Assembly (NCBI RefSeq): GCF_000971135.1
Contig: NZ_BBLW01000002.1
Span: 186,001 to 250,000 of the forward strand
Direction: 5' to 3'
Source: Demequina phytophila
GTDB lineage: Bacteria; Actinomycetota; Actinomycetes; Actinomycetales; Demequinaceae
Length of the DNA stretch: 64,000 nucleotides
Shown here one piece after another: positions 53,641 to 61,794 of the stretch. A model generated the notes under the pieces. The model had not been told where the DNA came from and made no database searches. It saw nothing but the letters and a program-made list of their open reading frames with translations. Positions within the stretch are counted from its first letter, which is position 1; each line of letters starts with the position of its first letter. The translations under genes and the position numbers were made by a program.

Positions 53641-54611
53641 TGGCACGCTGGGGCATCGTTGGCACGGGCGGCATCTCCGCGCGCCTTCTCGCCGACCTGC
53701 GCGCGACACCCGGCTCAGCGGTCACCGCGGTCTGGGGCCGCGACGAGCTGCGTACCAGGGAGTTCGCTGCCGCACACGGCATCGAGACGAGCACGATCGA
53801 TCGAGCGGCGCTGCTCGCGCGCGAGGACGTGGACATCGTCTACATCGCGACGCCAGCGCACACGCACCGCGCGATCGCCATCGAGGCGCTGGAGGCCGGC
53901 AAGCACGTGCTGGTCGAGAAGCCGATGGCTACCTCGGCGCGTGACGTGGAGGACATCTTCGACGCTGCGGCACGCGCGGACCGCTTCGCGATGGAGGCCA
54001 TGTGGATGCGCTTCAACCCGCTCCACGTCGACATCCGTGGGCGGATCGAGTCGGGTGAGATCGGCGCCCCGACCGGCGTGCGCGCGAGCTTCGGCACGCC
54101 GTTCTTCCCTCGGCCTCGCGTGCAGCGACCCGAGCAGGGAGGAAGCTCGTTGCTGGACCGTGGCATCTATGCGGTGACGCTTGGGCACTGGTTCCTTGGA
54201 GAGCCGTCGTCGGTTCATGCGCAGGCCACATTCGTCGACGGGGTCGATGTCCGCGGCCACGCGACGCTCGAGCACGAACGAGGCTTCACACAGATCGCCT
54301 GGTCCAGCATGGAGTTCCTCGACCTCTCCGCGGCCGTCGCAGGCGAGCACGGCTGGATCTCGATCGACCCGATGTTCTGGGCAGGCTCCTCCGCCAAGGT
54401 GCACGCGGGCTCGATGGAGCGCATCTTCCAGGCCCCGGGCGCCGTGGGCCACCCGCGCGTGGGCAACGGCTACGGCCCCATGCTCCGCTCCGTGGAGGAT
54501 GCGCTCTCCGCCGGGATGCGCCAACACCCGGCCCACGACGCCCCCGCGACCATCGCGGTCGCACGGACCCTCGACCTCATTCTCGGCGCGGCAGCGCGCC
54601 CCACACCGTGA
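53640..54611 (+). CDS. Gfo/Idh/MocA family oxidoreductase
   Basis: The product has 323 residues. The Rossmann domain has GIVGTGGISA at the N-terminus and the family motif GKHVLVEKPMA near residue 100; the substrate-binding domain includes EAMWMRFNP and LLDRGIYAVTLGHWFLG. Such NAD(P)-dependent enzymes oxidise or epimerise sugars, inositols or sugar acids. Translationally coupled to the glucuronidase, so a released or modified sugar is a plausible substrate. The longer frame lies inside uidA. Confidence 0.9.
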   Translation: MARWGIVGTGGISARLLADLRATPGSAVTAVWGRDELRTREFAAAHGIETSTIDRAALLAREDVDIVYIATPAHTHRAIAIEALEAGKHVLVEKPMATSARDVEDIFDAAARADRFAMEAMWMRFNPLHVDIRGRIESGEIGAPTGVRASFGTPFFPRPRVQRPEQGGSSLLDRGIYAVTLGHWFLGEPSSVHAQATFVDGVDVRGHATLEHERGFTQIAWSSMEFLDLSAAVAGEHGWISIDPMFWAGSSAKVHAGSMERIFQAPGAVGHPRVGNGYGPMLRSVEDALSAGMRQHPAHDAPATIAVARTLDLILGAAARPTP

Positions 54612-54625
54612 CTGGAGCCCTACTG

Positions 54626-56419
54626 ATGACCTACTACTGCAACCCGCTCGACCTCGCGTACCGGTATCAGGAGACGCGCTTCTCCGGCATGGTCCAAGGC
54701 ATGCAGCTCGGCCCGGCCCGGCGGAGCGTGCACAGGGAGGCAGCGGATCCCTCGGTGGTGCGGTATCGCGGCCGCTACTTCATGTTCGTGTCGATGTCCC
54801 GCGGGTTCTGGCACTCCGACGATCTGGTCGAGTGGACATACCAGGCGACCGACAAGCTGCCTGCCTACGACTATGCGCCCGACGTGCGGGTGGTCAACGG
54901 GGCCCTGCTGATCAGCGCCTCGCGCAAGGACCGGGCATGCCCCTTCTTCCGCAGCGAGGACCCCCTTGCGGACGACTTCACCGAGGTCAGCCCCGGGACC
55001 TTCGCCTTCTGGGACCCCGCGGTGTTCCAGGATGACGACGGGCGCGTGTTTCTCTACTGGGGCTGCGACGCCGTGCTCCCGATCTACGGGGTGGAGCTCG
55101 ACTCGGAGCTCGAGCCTATGGGTGAGCCCGTCGAGCTGATCCACGCCGATGTGCCGCGCCGCGGGTGGGAACGCCCGGGAGAGAACCATGTGGTGCCCGA
55201 GCCGACCACCGAGCTCGAACGCAAGATCGCGGCATTCTCCGCGTCAGGTCCGTACCTCGAGGGTGCGTGGATAACTAAGCATGATGGCCGGTACTACCTG
55301 CAGTACGCCGGACCCGGCACCCAATGGAACACCTACGCGGACGGCTACTTCGTGGGTGAGTCCCCGCTGGGGCCCTTCACCTACTCGGAGCACAGCCCGT
55401 TCTCGTACAAGCCGGGCGGGTTCATGACCGGAGCGGGCCACGGCAGCACCTTCCAGGACGAGCACGGCAACTGGTGGCATGCCGCGACCATGCGGATCAG
55501 CGTCAACGACGTCTTCGAGCGCCGTGTCGGGGTCTTCCCTGCGGGATTCGACGAGGACGGCGTCCTGTTCTGCCGCCAGGAGTTCGCCGATTACCCGACC
55601 GCGGTGCCGCAAGGCGCGGTCGACCCCCGTGCCGTGACCGAGCCGCCGTGGATGCTCCTTTCGTACGGCGCGCCCGCCACCGCATCGTCCACCCTGAGCG
55701 CGCACGATGCGGCGCTCGCGACCGACGAGGACGCGCGCACCTGGTGGGTCGCCGATTCGTCCGAGCCGGGCGAGTGGCTCCAGGTCGACCTTCGTGCTGC
55801 CACGACCGTCGCTGCACTCCAGGTCAATCTCGCCGATCATGACCTCGCGTCCGCGGCACCGGAACTGGCCGAGGGCGCGGACATGGGGCACACCTGGCGC
55901 AGCATTCACGCCGATCACGACGCGGCGCTCGTGCGTGTGGAGGGTTCCGTCGACGGCGTGACATGGATCGAGCTTCATGACGGCGCGGCTGAGGGAGCCG
56001 ACCGCCCGCACGCCTTCATCGGGCTCGAGGAGCCGCTCTTGCTGCGGTACGTCCGGGTGACGTCGGTGCAGGTGCCTTTCGGCGGTCGGTTCGCGGTGAG
56101 CGGCCTGCGGGTGTTCGGGCGCGGGAACGGAGAGCGTCCCGCTGCCGTCTCTGCGGCGGCAACGATGGTCGAGCCGCGCACGGCAGCGGTCTCGTGGGAG
56201 GGCGTCGACGGTGCGCAGGGCTACAACGTCCGCTTCGGCAACAGTGCCGACAAGCTTTACCGCAGCTGGATGGCCTACGGATCGACGAGCCTAGAGATTC
56301 CCGCGCTCAACGCGGGCGTGGAGACCTGGGTCGCGGTCGATGCGTTCAACGAGAACGGAGTGACGCGGGGCGCCGCCTTCCTGGTAGACGGGTCAGTCGT
56401 CGCTGAGCTCAACTCCTGA
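54626..56419 (+). CDS. GH43-like glycosidase with discoidin and fibronectin-III domains
   Basis: The product has 597 residues with a GH43-type propeller: D41 (AADPSVV), D130 (FWDPAVF) and E212 (YLEGAWITK) are the expected base, modulator and acid. From about residue 350 a discoidin/F5-F8-type carbohydrate-binding domain follows (ATASSTLSAHDAALATDEDA), and the last ~85 residues look fibronectin-III-like. The ATG at 54626 with GGAG 8 nt upstream is chosen over a GTG at 54608 that overlaps the previous stop; the start MTYYCNPLDLAYRYQ is family-like. No signal peptide, unusual for a protein with binding domains. Confidence 0.85.
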   Translation: MTYYCNPLDLAYRYQETRFSGMVQGMQLGPARRSVHREAADPSVVRYRGRYFMFVSMSRGFWHSDDLVEWTYQATDKLPAYDYAPDVRVVNGALLISASRKDRACPFFRSEDPLADDFTEVSPGTFAFWDPAVFQDDDGRVFLYWGCDAVLPIYGVELDSELEPMGEPVELIHADVPRRGWERPGENHVVPEPTTELERKIAAFSASGPYLEGAWITKHDGRYYLQYAGPGTQWNTYADGYFVGESPLGPFTYSEHSPFSYKPGGFMTGAGHGSTFQDEHGNWWHAATMRISVNDVFERRVGVFPAGFDEDGVLFCRQEFADYPTAVPQGAVDPRAVTEPPWMLLSYGAPATASSTLSAHDAALATDEDARTWWVADSSEPGEWLQVDLRAATTVAALQVNLADHDLASAAPELAEGADMGHTWRSIHADHDAALVRVEGSVDGVTWIELHDGAAEGADRPHAFIGLEEPLLLRYVRVTSVQVPFGGRFAVSGLRVFGRGNGERPAAVSAAATMVEPRTAAVSWEGVDGAQGYNVRFGNSADKLYRSWMAYGSTSLEIPALNAGVETWVAVDAFNENGVTRGAAFLVDGSVVAELNS

Positions 56420-56965
56420 GGCGGCGGCGAGTGGGTGCTGCGGGAGCCGGTCGAGGGCGCGCGCCAGCTTGATAATCAGGCGTTCGAGCTCGACCGCGTC
56501 CGCATCGGTCCAGTCGGGACCTGCCGGGGGTTGAAGCGCCGCGGTCGCCTGGACGATGCGCTCGCCGGCTTCCCGTCCCGCCGCGGTGAGTGCGATGGCC
56601 ACACTGCGGCGGTCGTGGGGGTCGGCGATGCGCTGGACGAGGCCGGTGCTTGCCAGCCGGTTGAGAATCTTGCTGAGGTTCGAGCGGCTGGTGTCAATCG
56701 CATCGGCCAGCGCCGTCGGGTTCGCAACCCCGCGGTAGATGAGCTGGTTGACCACGAGGAACGCGGGCACGTCCCCGTCGAGCGGGAACCGAGCGGAGGC
56801 GAGGACCTGCTCGCGGAAGGCGGCCGACGCGCCCCACGTGCCGATCGCGAACATCGCCGAGGCGAACGTCGGTCCTGCTGTGCCCACCAGTGGGCGGAGC
56901 TCGGGCGGCGCGAGCGTCGCCGCCGCCCTGAGGTGAGGTGGCCTGGGCACGAGGTCTCCGATCAT
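56393..56965 (-). CDS. MarR family regulator (second)
   Basis: The product has 190 residues from the ATG at 56965, with an N-terminal extension before a winged helix (LVVNQLIYRGVANPTALADAI, DTSRSNLSKILNRLASTGL, wing IADPHDRRSVAIALTAAG). Its last 27 nt overlap the convergent GH43-like gene. It is divergent from the GH78 rhamnosidase, with palindromes between them, so it probably controls that gene. A minus-strand TAGAGT at 56984-56979 is a good -10. MarR control of a glycosidase hints at an aglycone or phenolic effector. Confidence 0.87.
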   Translation of the reverse strand: MIGDLVPRPPHLRAAATLAPPELRPLVGTAGPTFASAMFAIGTWGASAAFREQVLASARFPLDGDVPAFLVVNQLIYRGVANPTALADAIDTSRSNLSKILNRLASTGLVQRIADPHDRRSVAIALTAAGREAGERIVQATAALQPPAGPDWTDADAVELERLIIKLARALDRLPQHPLAAASGVELSDD

Positions 56966-57063
56966 CGGCGTCGATTGCACTCTAGGGCGCTTCCCACGGG
57001 CTCGCGTGGCCGGCAGGCGGCGAGGAGCCCGGCGAGGCGTTCGCATCGCGCGTCATGGTCACG

Positions 57064-57087
57064 TATTGTCGTCAGTGCAATATATTG
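57064..57087. promoter_or_regulatory. possible MarR operator before the rhamnosidase
   Basis: TATTG (57064-57068) and CAATA (57078-57082) form an inverted repeat with a 9-nt spacer, and CAATATATTG (57078-57087) is a perfect palindrome. The AT-rich block stands out in the MarR/GH78 gap. Confidence 0.5.
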
Positions 57088-57114
57088 GATCGCTCGACGG
57101 GGAGTGGGGCAGAC

Positions 57115-59763
57115 ATGACGGTGAGGCCGACCCGACTGCGCGTCGACGGACGAGTCCAACCTCTCGGGATCGGTTCTGCCGCGCCCGAGTTCAGCTGGGA
57201 GCCGGGCGTGGGTACCGGGATTCAAGACGCGTGGGAGGTGCAGGTCGCCGCCGGCCCCGACGTCGACGACGCCGCGCTCGTCTGGGGCAGCGGCAAGGTG
57301 GCGGGCTCCCAGCCCTACGGCCACGTCTATGCCGGCCCTGCGCTGCGGTCGACCTCGGCGTATATCTGGCGGGTGCGGACCTGGTCGGATGGACGCGACT
57401 CGCCGACCCCGTGGGAGGCGTCGACGTTCACCACCGGCGTGCTCGACGCGAGCCTATGGTGCGCCGCGTGGGTGGCGGGGCCGCCGCGAGGCCCCAAGGA
57501 CCACCCGACGCCGGTGTACCTGCGCGGTGCCGCCGACATCGGTGAAGGCGTCGTTCGAGCGACCGCTCACGTGTCATCGCTCGGCTGGCACCGATTCATG
57601 GTGAACGGCGCCGACCTGACCGGACCCGCGCTGGTGCCGCGGTGGACCCCGCTTGACCACGAGGTCGAGTACATCACCTATGACGTCACCGCTCAGCTCC
57701 AGACCGGGGCCAATGTCTTCGACATCGTCGTCGGCGACGGCCGGTTCCGTGGCTCGAACGGCTTCGAGAACCACGCGCTGATCTACGGAGATCGCCTTGC
57801 CGGGTTCATGCAGATGGTGGTCGAGTTCGCGGACGGCACCGAGCGGTTGATCGTCACCGACGCCACCTGGACCCGAGCGGTCGGTCCCATCGTCGAGTCG
57901 GATCCGAAGACGGGCGAGCGGGTCGACCTTCGAATCGTCGCCGGGGGCCAGGCGCCCGACTCGGCCACCGGACCCGTGGAGGTCATCTCGCATCCGCGCA
58001 CCCTGGTCGCCGAGAGCGTCGAGCGAGTGACGCAGGTCGATTCGCTGAGGCCTGTGTCCATCACCCGCACCCGTCGCGGCGGTCAGGTGGTCGATTTCGG
58101 CCAGAACTTTGCGGGCGTGGTCCGGTTGCGGCTCAAGGGACCTGCCGGCAGCGAGGTCACGCTCACGCATTCCGAGGTTCTCAAGCGCGACGGCACCCTC
58201 GATGTCGACTACATCCACATGAGCAAGTTCTCCCGTTGGTACCAGCGCGATCACGTGGTGCTCGACGGTCGGGAGGTCGAGTGGCAGCCGTGGTTCACCA
58301 TTCACGGATTCCGCTATGTCTCGGTGGAGGGACTGCCCTACGACCTGGAGCCAGACGACGTGTCTGGCATCGTGATGTCGACGGACTTGGACCGCACCGG
58401 CGAGTTCGAGTGCTCCGACGCGCGACTCAATCAGCTCTGGCGCAACGTCTCATGGTCGCTCACGTCGAACTTCACGGATACGTCGACCGACTGCCCGACG
58501 CGTGAGCGCGCGGGTTGGACCGGCGACATCCAGGTGTTCAGCCCGACGGCGACCATGCAGGTCGACGCGCAGTCCTTCCTTCGGCGGTATCTGCACAATC
58601 TGGCGGTGGAGCAGAACCGGGACGGCAGCGTCCCTGTGGTGATCCCGTCGGGCTTCTCCGAGTTCTCGGGCGGTCCGCGCGGCCATCTCGCGTCCGCAGG
58701 TACCGCCGCGGGGTGGGGCGACGCGGCGGTGCTGGTGCCATGGAGCCTCTATCGGTACTACGGGGACAGGCGCGTCCTCGAGGACCAATATGCCTCGATG
58801 GCAGCATGGGTGGACTCCTGCGCGCGTCGCGCTCGAGAGAGGGCTGGCCGTTCGCGCCGCACAGGTTCGGCACGTGTCGCGGACATCGACCGCTACATCG
58901 TCGACTCGGGCTTCCAGTTCGGTGAGTGGCTCCGCCCCGGAGAGGGACCCATCCGCTCGGCGATGGACGCGCGTCGCAACGGTGCGGTGGTCGCGACGGC
59001 CTACCTCGAGCACTCTGCGCGGATCCTCTCGCAGGTCAGCGGCATCGTGGGAAAGGATGCCGAACAGCAGCGCTATCGCGAACTTGCGGACCACGTGCGC
59101 GAAGCGTGGCGCGCGAGGTTCGTGCGGGACGGCGGAATCATCGGCGCCAATCGCCAGGACGATTACGTACGCGCGCTCGCATTCGACCTCCTCGACGCCG
59201 ACGAGCGCGAGTCCGCGGCGGCGCGACTGGTCGCGCTGATCGAGAAGGCGGGCGGTCACCTCGGCACGGGGTTCCTCTCGACTGCGCTGCTTCTGCCCAC
59301 ACTCGTCGACGCAGGTCGGGCGGACACGGCCTGGTCGCTGTTGATGGAGACAACCAGCCCCTCGTGGCTCTACCAGGTCGAGCACGGCGCGACCACCGTG
59401 TGGGAGACGTGGGAAGGCTATGGGCGTTCCGGGAAGGCGAGGATGAGCCACAACCACTACGCCCTGGGTGCCGCCAGCCGGTTCCTGGTCGAGAGGATCG
59501 CGGGCCTCACCCCACTCGAGCCCGGCTATCGCGTCATCGGGGTGCAGCCGCTGGTCGGCGGTGGCCTGATCGCTGCGAGCGCAGCGGTCGGTACCCCGTA
59601 CGGCCGCGCGGAGAGCTCGTGGCGGATCGACGGACGCGAGGTCGAGCATGTCGTCTCGATTCCCTCTGGCGCGACCGGGGTGTTCCGTGGCGGGCTCGAT
59701 GCCGAGCCCGTGACCCTCGCGCCGGGACGGCACGTGCTCAGGCGCCCTCGCGTTCGCGGCTAG
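57115..59763 (+). CDS. alpha-L-rhamnosidase, glycoside hydrolase family 78
   Basis: The product has 882 residues, without a signal peptide. Domain order follows GH78: N-terminal beta-domains (WRVRTWSDG; SLGWHRFMVNG), the VDFGQNFAGVVRLRLKG segment, the catalytic (alpha/alpha)6 barrel and a C-terminal beta-domain. The general-acid motif is D459-C-P-T-R-E464-R...GWTGD, and the second catalytic Glu is E764 (WETWEGYG). It removes terminal rhamnose from plant glycosides, rhamnolipids or algal-type polysaccharides. The ATG at 57115 with GGGGAG upstream is preferred over 57055. MarR-controlled by layout. Confidence 0.94.
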   Translation: MTVRPTRLRVDGRVQPLGIGSAAPEFSWEPGVGTGIQDAWEVQVAAGPDVDDAALVWGSGKVAGSQPYGHVYAGPALRSTSAYIWRVRTWSDGRDSPTPWEASTFTTGVLDASLWCAAWVAGPPRGPKDHPTPVYLRGAADIGEGVVRATAHVSSLGWHRFMVNGADLTGPALVPRWTPLDHEVEYITYDVTAQLQTGANVFDIVVGDGRFRGSNGFENHALIYGDRLAGFMQMVVEFADGTERLIVTDATWTRAVGPIVESDPKTGERVDLRIVAGGQAPDSATGPVEVISHPRTLVAESVERVTQVDSLRPVSITRTRRGGQVVDFGQNFAGVVRLRLKGPAGSEVTLTHSEVLKRDGTLDVDYIHMSKFSRWYQRDHVVLDGREVEWQPWFTIHGFRYVSVEGLPYDLEPDDVSGIVMSTDLDRTGEFECSDARLNQLWRNVSWSLTSNFTDTSTDCPTRERAGWTGDIQVFSPTATMQVDAQSFLRRYLHNLAVEQNRDGSVPVVIPSGFSEFSGGPRGHLASAGTAAGWGDAAVLVPWSLYRYYGDRRVLEDQYASMAAWVDSCARRARERAGRSRRTGSARVADIDRYIVDSGFQFGEWLRPGEGPIRSAMDARRNGAVVATAYLEHSARILSQVSGIVGKDAEQQRYRELADHVREAWRARFVRDGGIIGANRQDDYVRALAFDLLDADERESAAARLVALIEKAGGHLGTGFLSTALLLPTLVDAGRADTAWSLLMETTSPSWLYQVEHGATTVWETWEGYGRSGKARMSHNHYALGAASRFLVERIAGLTPLEPGYRVIGVQPLVGGGLIAASAAVGTPYGRAESSWRIDGREVEHVVSIPSGATGVFRGGLDAEPVTLAPGRHVLRRPRVRG

Positions 59764-60315
59764 GAGGGGGGCACCGTGGGCGTACTCGGACATCGCCAGG
59801 TCCAGCACCAGGGGCACCCTCGCGTCGTGGAACCGCCATGACCAGCGGGTTGTTGCCGATGCGGCGGGCGGTGGCCCCACGCGGGCGTGTTGCCGTCGGT
59901 GTTAGTCCAGGCGATCAGGACGTATCCGCGTTCGGCGGCGTGCAGTCCGTCGGTTCGGCCGCGCATCCAGGAGTTCGTGTTCCCATGCTTACCAGGCCGA
60001 TCCTGTGCGTGGCGGCGGGTCTGCCGTCCGGTCCGTGGCGTGCAGCGCGTTGACGACGCCTGCGCCGAGCCGGCCGTCGCACACCTCGAGGCCGCCGGAG
60101 GCGCGCACCCGCCGGGGTGCGGCGTCGGACCGGATGGTGCCCGCGCGTTGCATCGACACGAACGCGGCGACGCGGCCGAGGTCGTGAGAAGCCACTCCAT
60201 CAGCGGAGGATTCGACGTGGACCCGTGCCGCAGCGGCAGCCGCCGGGGTCGGCATGTCGGCGCGCTCGAAGGCGCGTGCGATGGTGTCGTCGAGCTCAGT
60301 CGAGGGGATGCGCAT
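59764..60315 (-). pseudogene. decayed Ldh_2-family (YiaK-like) dehydrogenase
   Basis: Reading the minus strand from the ATG at 60315, an N-terminal Ldh_2 (malate/L-lactate or 2,3-diketogulonate reductase) sequence is clear: ESSADGVASHDLGR, ASGGLEVCDGRLGAG, NALHATDR. The frame is then lost. Recognisable pieces continue in the other two frames: THRIGLVS, then NTNSWMRGRTDG and AWTNTDGNTPAWG, then IGNNPLVMAVPRREG and LDLAMSEYAHGAP. At least three frameshifts are needed, and the second half is absent where the GH78 gene ends. It is a remnant of an uronate/ketogulonate-type reductase. Confidence 0.85.
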
Positions 60316-60437
60316 CATTGTGACTCCGGTGTCGGGAATGAGGCACGTACGGTGCCGAGGCATTGAAAATGACAGATGACCCAGAATTAGACGCTCGGGT
60401 GTGGTGCGCAGAGGTCAACCCTGTCGCCGCCGGCGCC

Positions 60438-61655
60438 TCACGCCGAGCGTCGTGCCCGGTACTCGGTTGGGGTCATCCCGTGGGTCGCTCGGAAGACCTT
60501 GACGAAGTAGTTGGCGTCCTCGTATCCCACGAACGCGGCGATTTCCCGCACGTTGCGTGAGGTGGTCGCGAGCAAGCGTGCGGCGCGCTCGACACGGCGC
60601 CGCGTCGCGTACTGGGCCACGGTCGTCCCGGTCGACTCCTTGAACCTCCGCGAGAGCGTCGACGTGGACACGTCGAGCGCGGCGGCGAGCTCGGAGGCGG
60701 AGACGGGACTGCTCAGGTGCAGGTCGATCTGGTCGAGCGCCTGACGGACGATGGGCGGGTGGCCACGGCGCCGGTGGCGCCGCACCGCCCGGCAGAATGC
60801 GGCGACCATCCGCTTGTTGAATGATGCGGCACGGCGCGCATCGGCGGTGTGCCCCATCCGGTGGAGCCGTTGCGCGTACTCCTGGGAGATCGCGTCGATG
60901 GTGACGCCCGGCACGCCGCCACGCTGAGCCGCGATGCGCGCCATGATGCGCAGGATCGTGGTGCCCAGGAACGGCGTGGTGAGGTAGGTGATGGTGCTCG
61001 GGATGCTGGACAGTCGTTGGAGCGCGTCCAGCGCGTCCGCGGTGGATCCCTCGGCGACCGCGTCCATGAAGCCCTGCTCAAGGCGATAGCGGTCCTCGAT
61101 CGCCGCGAACGGCGCGGAACGGGGTGCCTCATCGACGCCGGGGGCGATGCTGCCCCCGGCCGCGACGATCCGTTGCAGGGCGCCCAGGTCGTCACGAGTG
61201 CCTGCCGCAGTGAGCACCGCCGCCGCGGCACGATGCACGTACTCGGCATCGACGATGGCGTAGCGCGTGCGATACAGGCGGTACACCTGCGCGTGCGAGG
61301 CGGGCAGGACGTGCGTGTTGACCAGCTCGGGCACCGTCTCGGGGTAGAGCGCCTCGTGCGTGTACGGGCCAATGACCAGGACGCGATCGCTCCATCGCGC
61401 GATCGCAACTGCCATTCCAAGCGGCTCTGCGATCTCGTGAACCACGTGAGGTGCCATGGAGCGGACCGTGGCGAGGAGTGCCGTCTGTGTGAATGCCGGC
61501 TGGAGGTCCGGATCGAGGCAGTGCGCCTCTTCGAACTCGGCGAGGGCGGAGTCGATGGTCGACGAGACCGTCACGCTGCACCCAAGCACGGCGCCCAGGG
61601 CTACGACCGTCGCCTGGAGTGCGTCGTCAGGTGTTCGCATAGGCGCTTCGGCCAT
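60438..61655 (-). CDS. AraC family transcriptional regulator
   Basis: The product has 405 residues. The N-terminal ~290 residues form a sensor region without a recognised AraC cupin (CSVTVSSTIDSALAEFEEAH, YRLYRTRYAIVDAEYVHRAA), resembling YsxA/YesN-like cytosolic sensors. The C-terminal two helix-turn-helices are textbook: SASELAAALDVSTSTLSRRF and REIAAFVGYEDANYFVKVFR, ending MTPTEYRARRSA. The ATG at 61655 is preferred; 61640 is an alternative. It is divergent from the GH2 gene at 61795, which it probably activates. Confidence 0.9.
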   Translation of the reverse strand: MAEAPMRTPDDALQATVVALGAVLGCSVTVSSTIDSALAEFEEAHCLDPDLQPAFTQTALLATVRSMAPHVVHEIAEPLGMAVAIARWSDRVLVIGPYTHEALYPETVPELVNTHVLPASHAQVYRLYRTRYAIVDAEYVHRAAAAVLTAAGTRDDLGALQRIVAAGGSIAPGVDEAPRSAPFAAIEDRYRLEQGFMDAVAEGSTADALDALQRLSSIPSTITYLTTPFLGTTILRIMARIAAQRGGVPGVTIDAISQEYAQRLHRMGHTADARRAASFNKRMVAAFCRAVRRHRRRGHPPIVRQALDQIDLHLSSPVSASELAAALDVSTSTLSRRFKESTGTTVAQYATRRRVERAARLLATTSRNVREIAAFVGYEDANYFVKVFRATHGMTPTEYRARRSA

Positions 61656-61755
61656 AGCCCGCTTCCGCTCACGTGTGTGCCGGTGATTGATCAGTGCTAA
61701 TTCTGCCTTGATTCTTCTATCTGGGAACGCGTGCCCTTGCCTACTGTGAATGAAT

Positions 61756-61771
61756 GCCGACACCTGTCGGC
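61756..61771. promoter_or_regulatory. palindrome in the GH2 leader
   Basis: GCCGACA-CC-TGTCGGC, perfect 7-bp arms, lies 24 nt before the GH2 start and about 10 nt past a TACTGT -10-like box (61742-61747). It could be an operator or an RNA hairpin. Confidence 0.45.
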
Positions 61772-61794
61772 TCCGTGTGCCGAAGGAGTCCACC

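Larger units (their letters stand above)
2091..56560. repeat. dispersed decamer GGACGATGCG, at least 22 perfect copies
   Basis: Plus-orientation copies start at 2091, 2924, 6362, 8711, 16175, 17260, 18643, 24376, 37206, 52110 and 56551. Reverse copies (CGCATCGTCC) start at 2521, 10004, 14986, 20116, 21656, 23422, 24966, 34286, 38897, 51729 and 55681. Eight are intergenic (2091, 10004, 14986, 18643, 21656, 24376, 38897, 51729), and most of these extend to GGGGACGATGCG. Fifteen lie before 27 kb and seven after. Counts were made by eye and may miss a few. Function unknown. Confidence 0.8.

Noticed and set aside
2091..56560. Decamer as an FtsK-orienting (KOPS) or Chi-like word
   Set aside because: Those words are strongly skewed to one strand over a region; here the copies are 11 in each orientation.
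57055..57114. Upstream ATG as the start of the rhamnosidase
   Set aside because: It would place the start codon before the putative operator and lacks a ribosome-binding site; 57115 has one and matches family N-termini.
60343..60357. Palindrome-like GGCAC/GTGCC before the pseudogene as an operator
   Set aside because: Short arms and next to a dead gene; no second copy.
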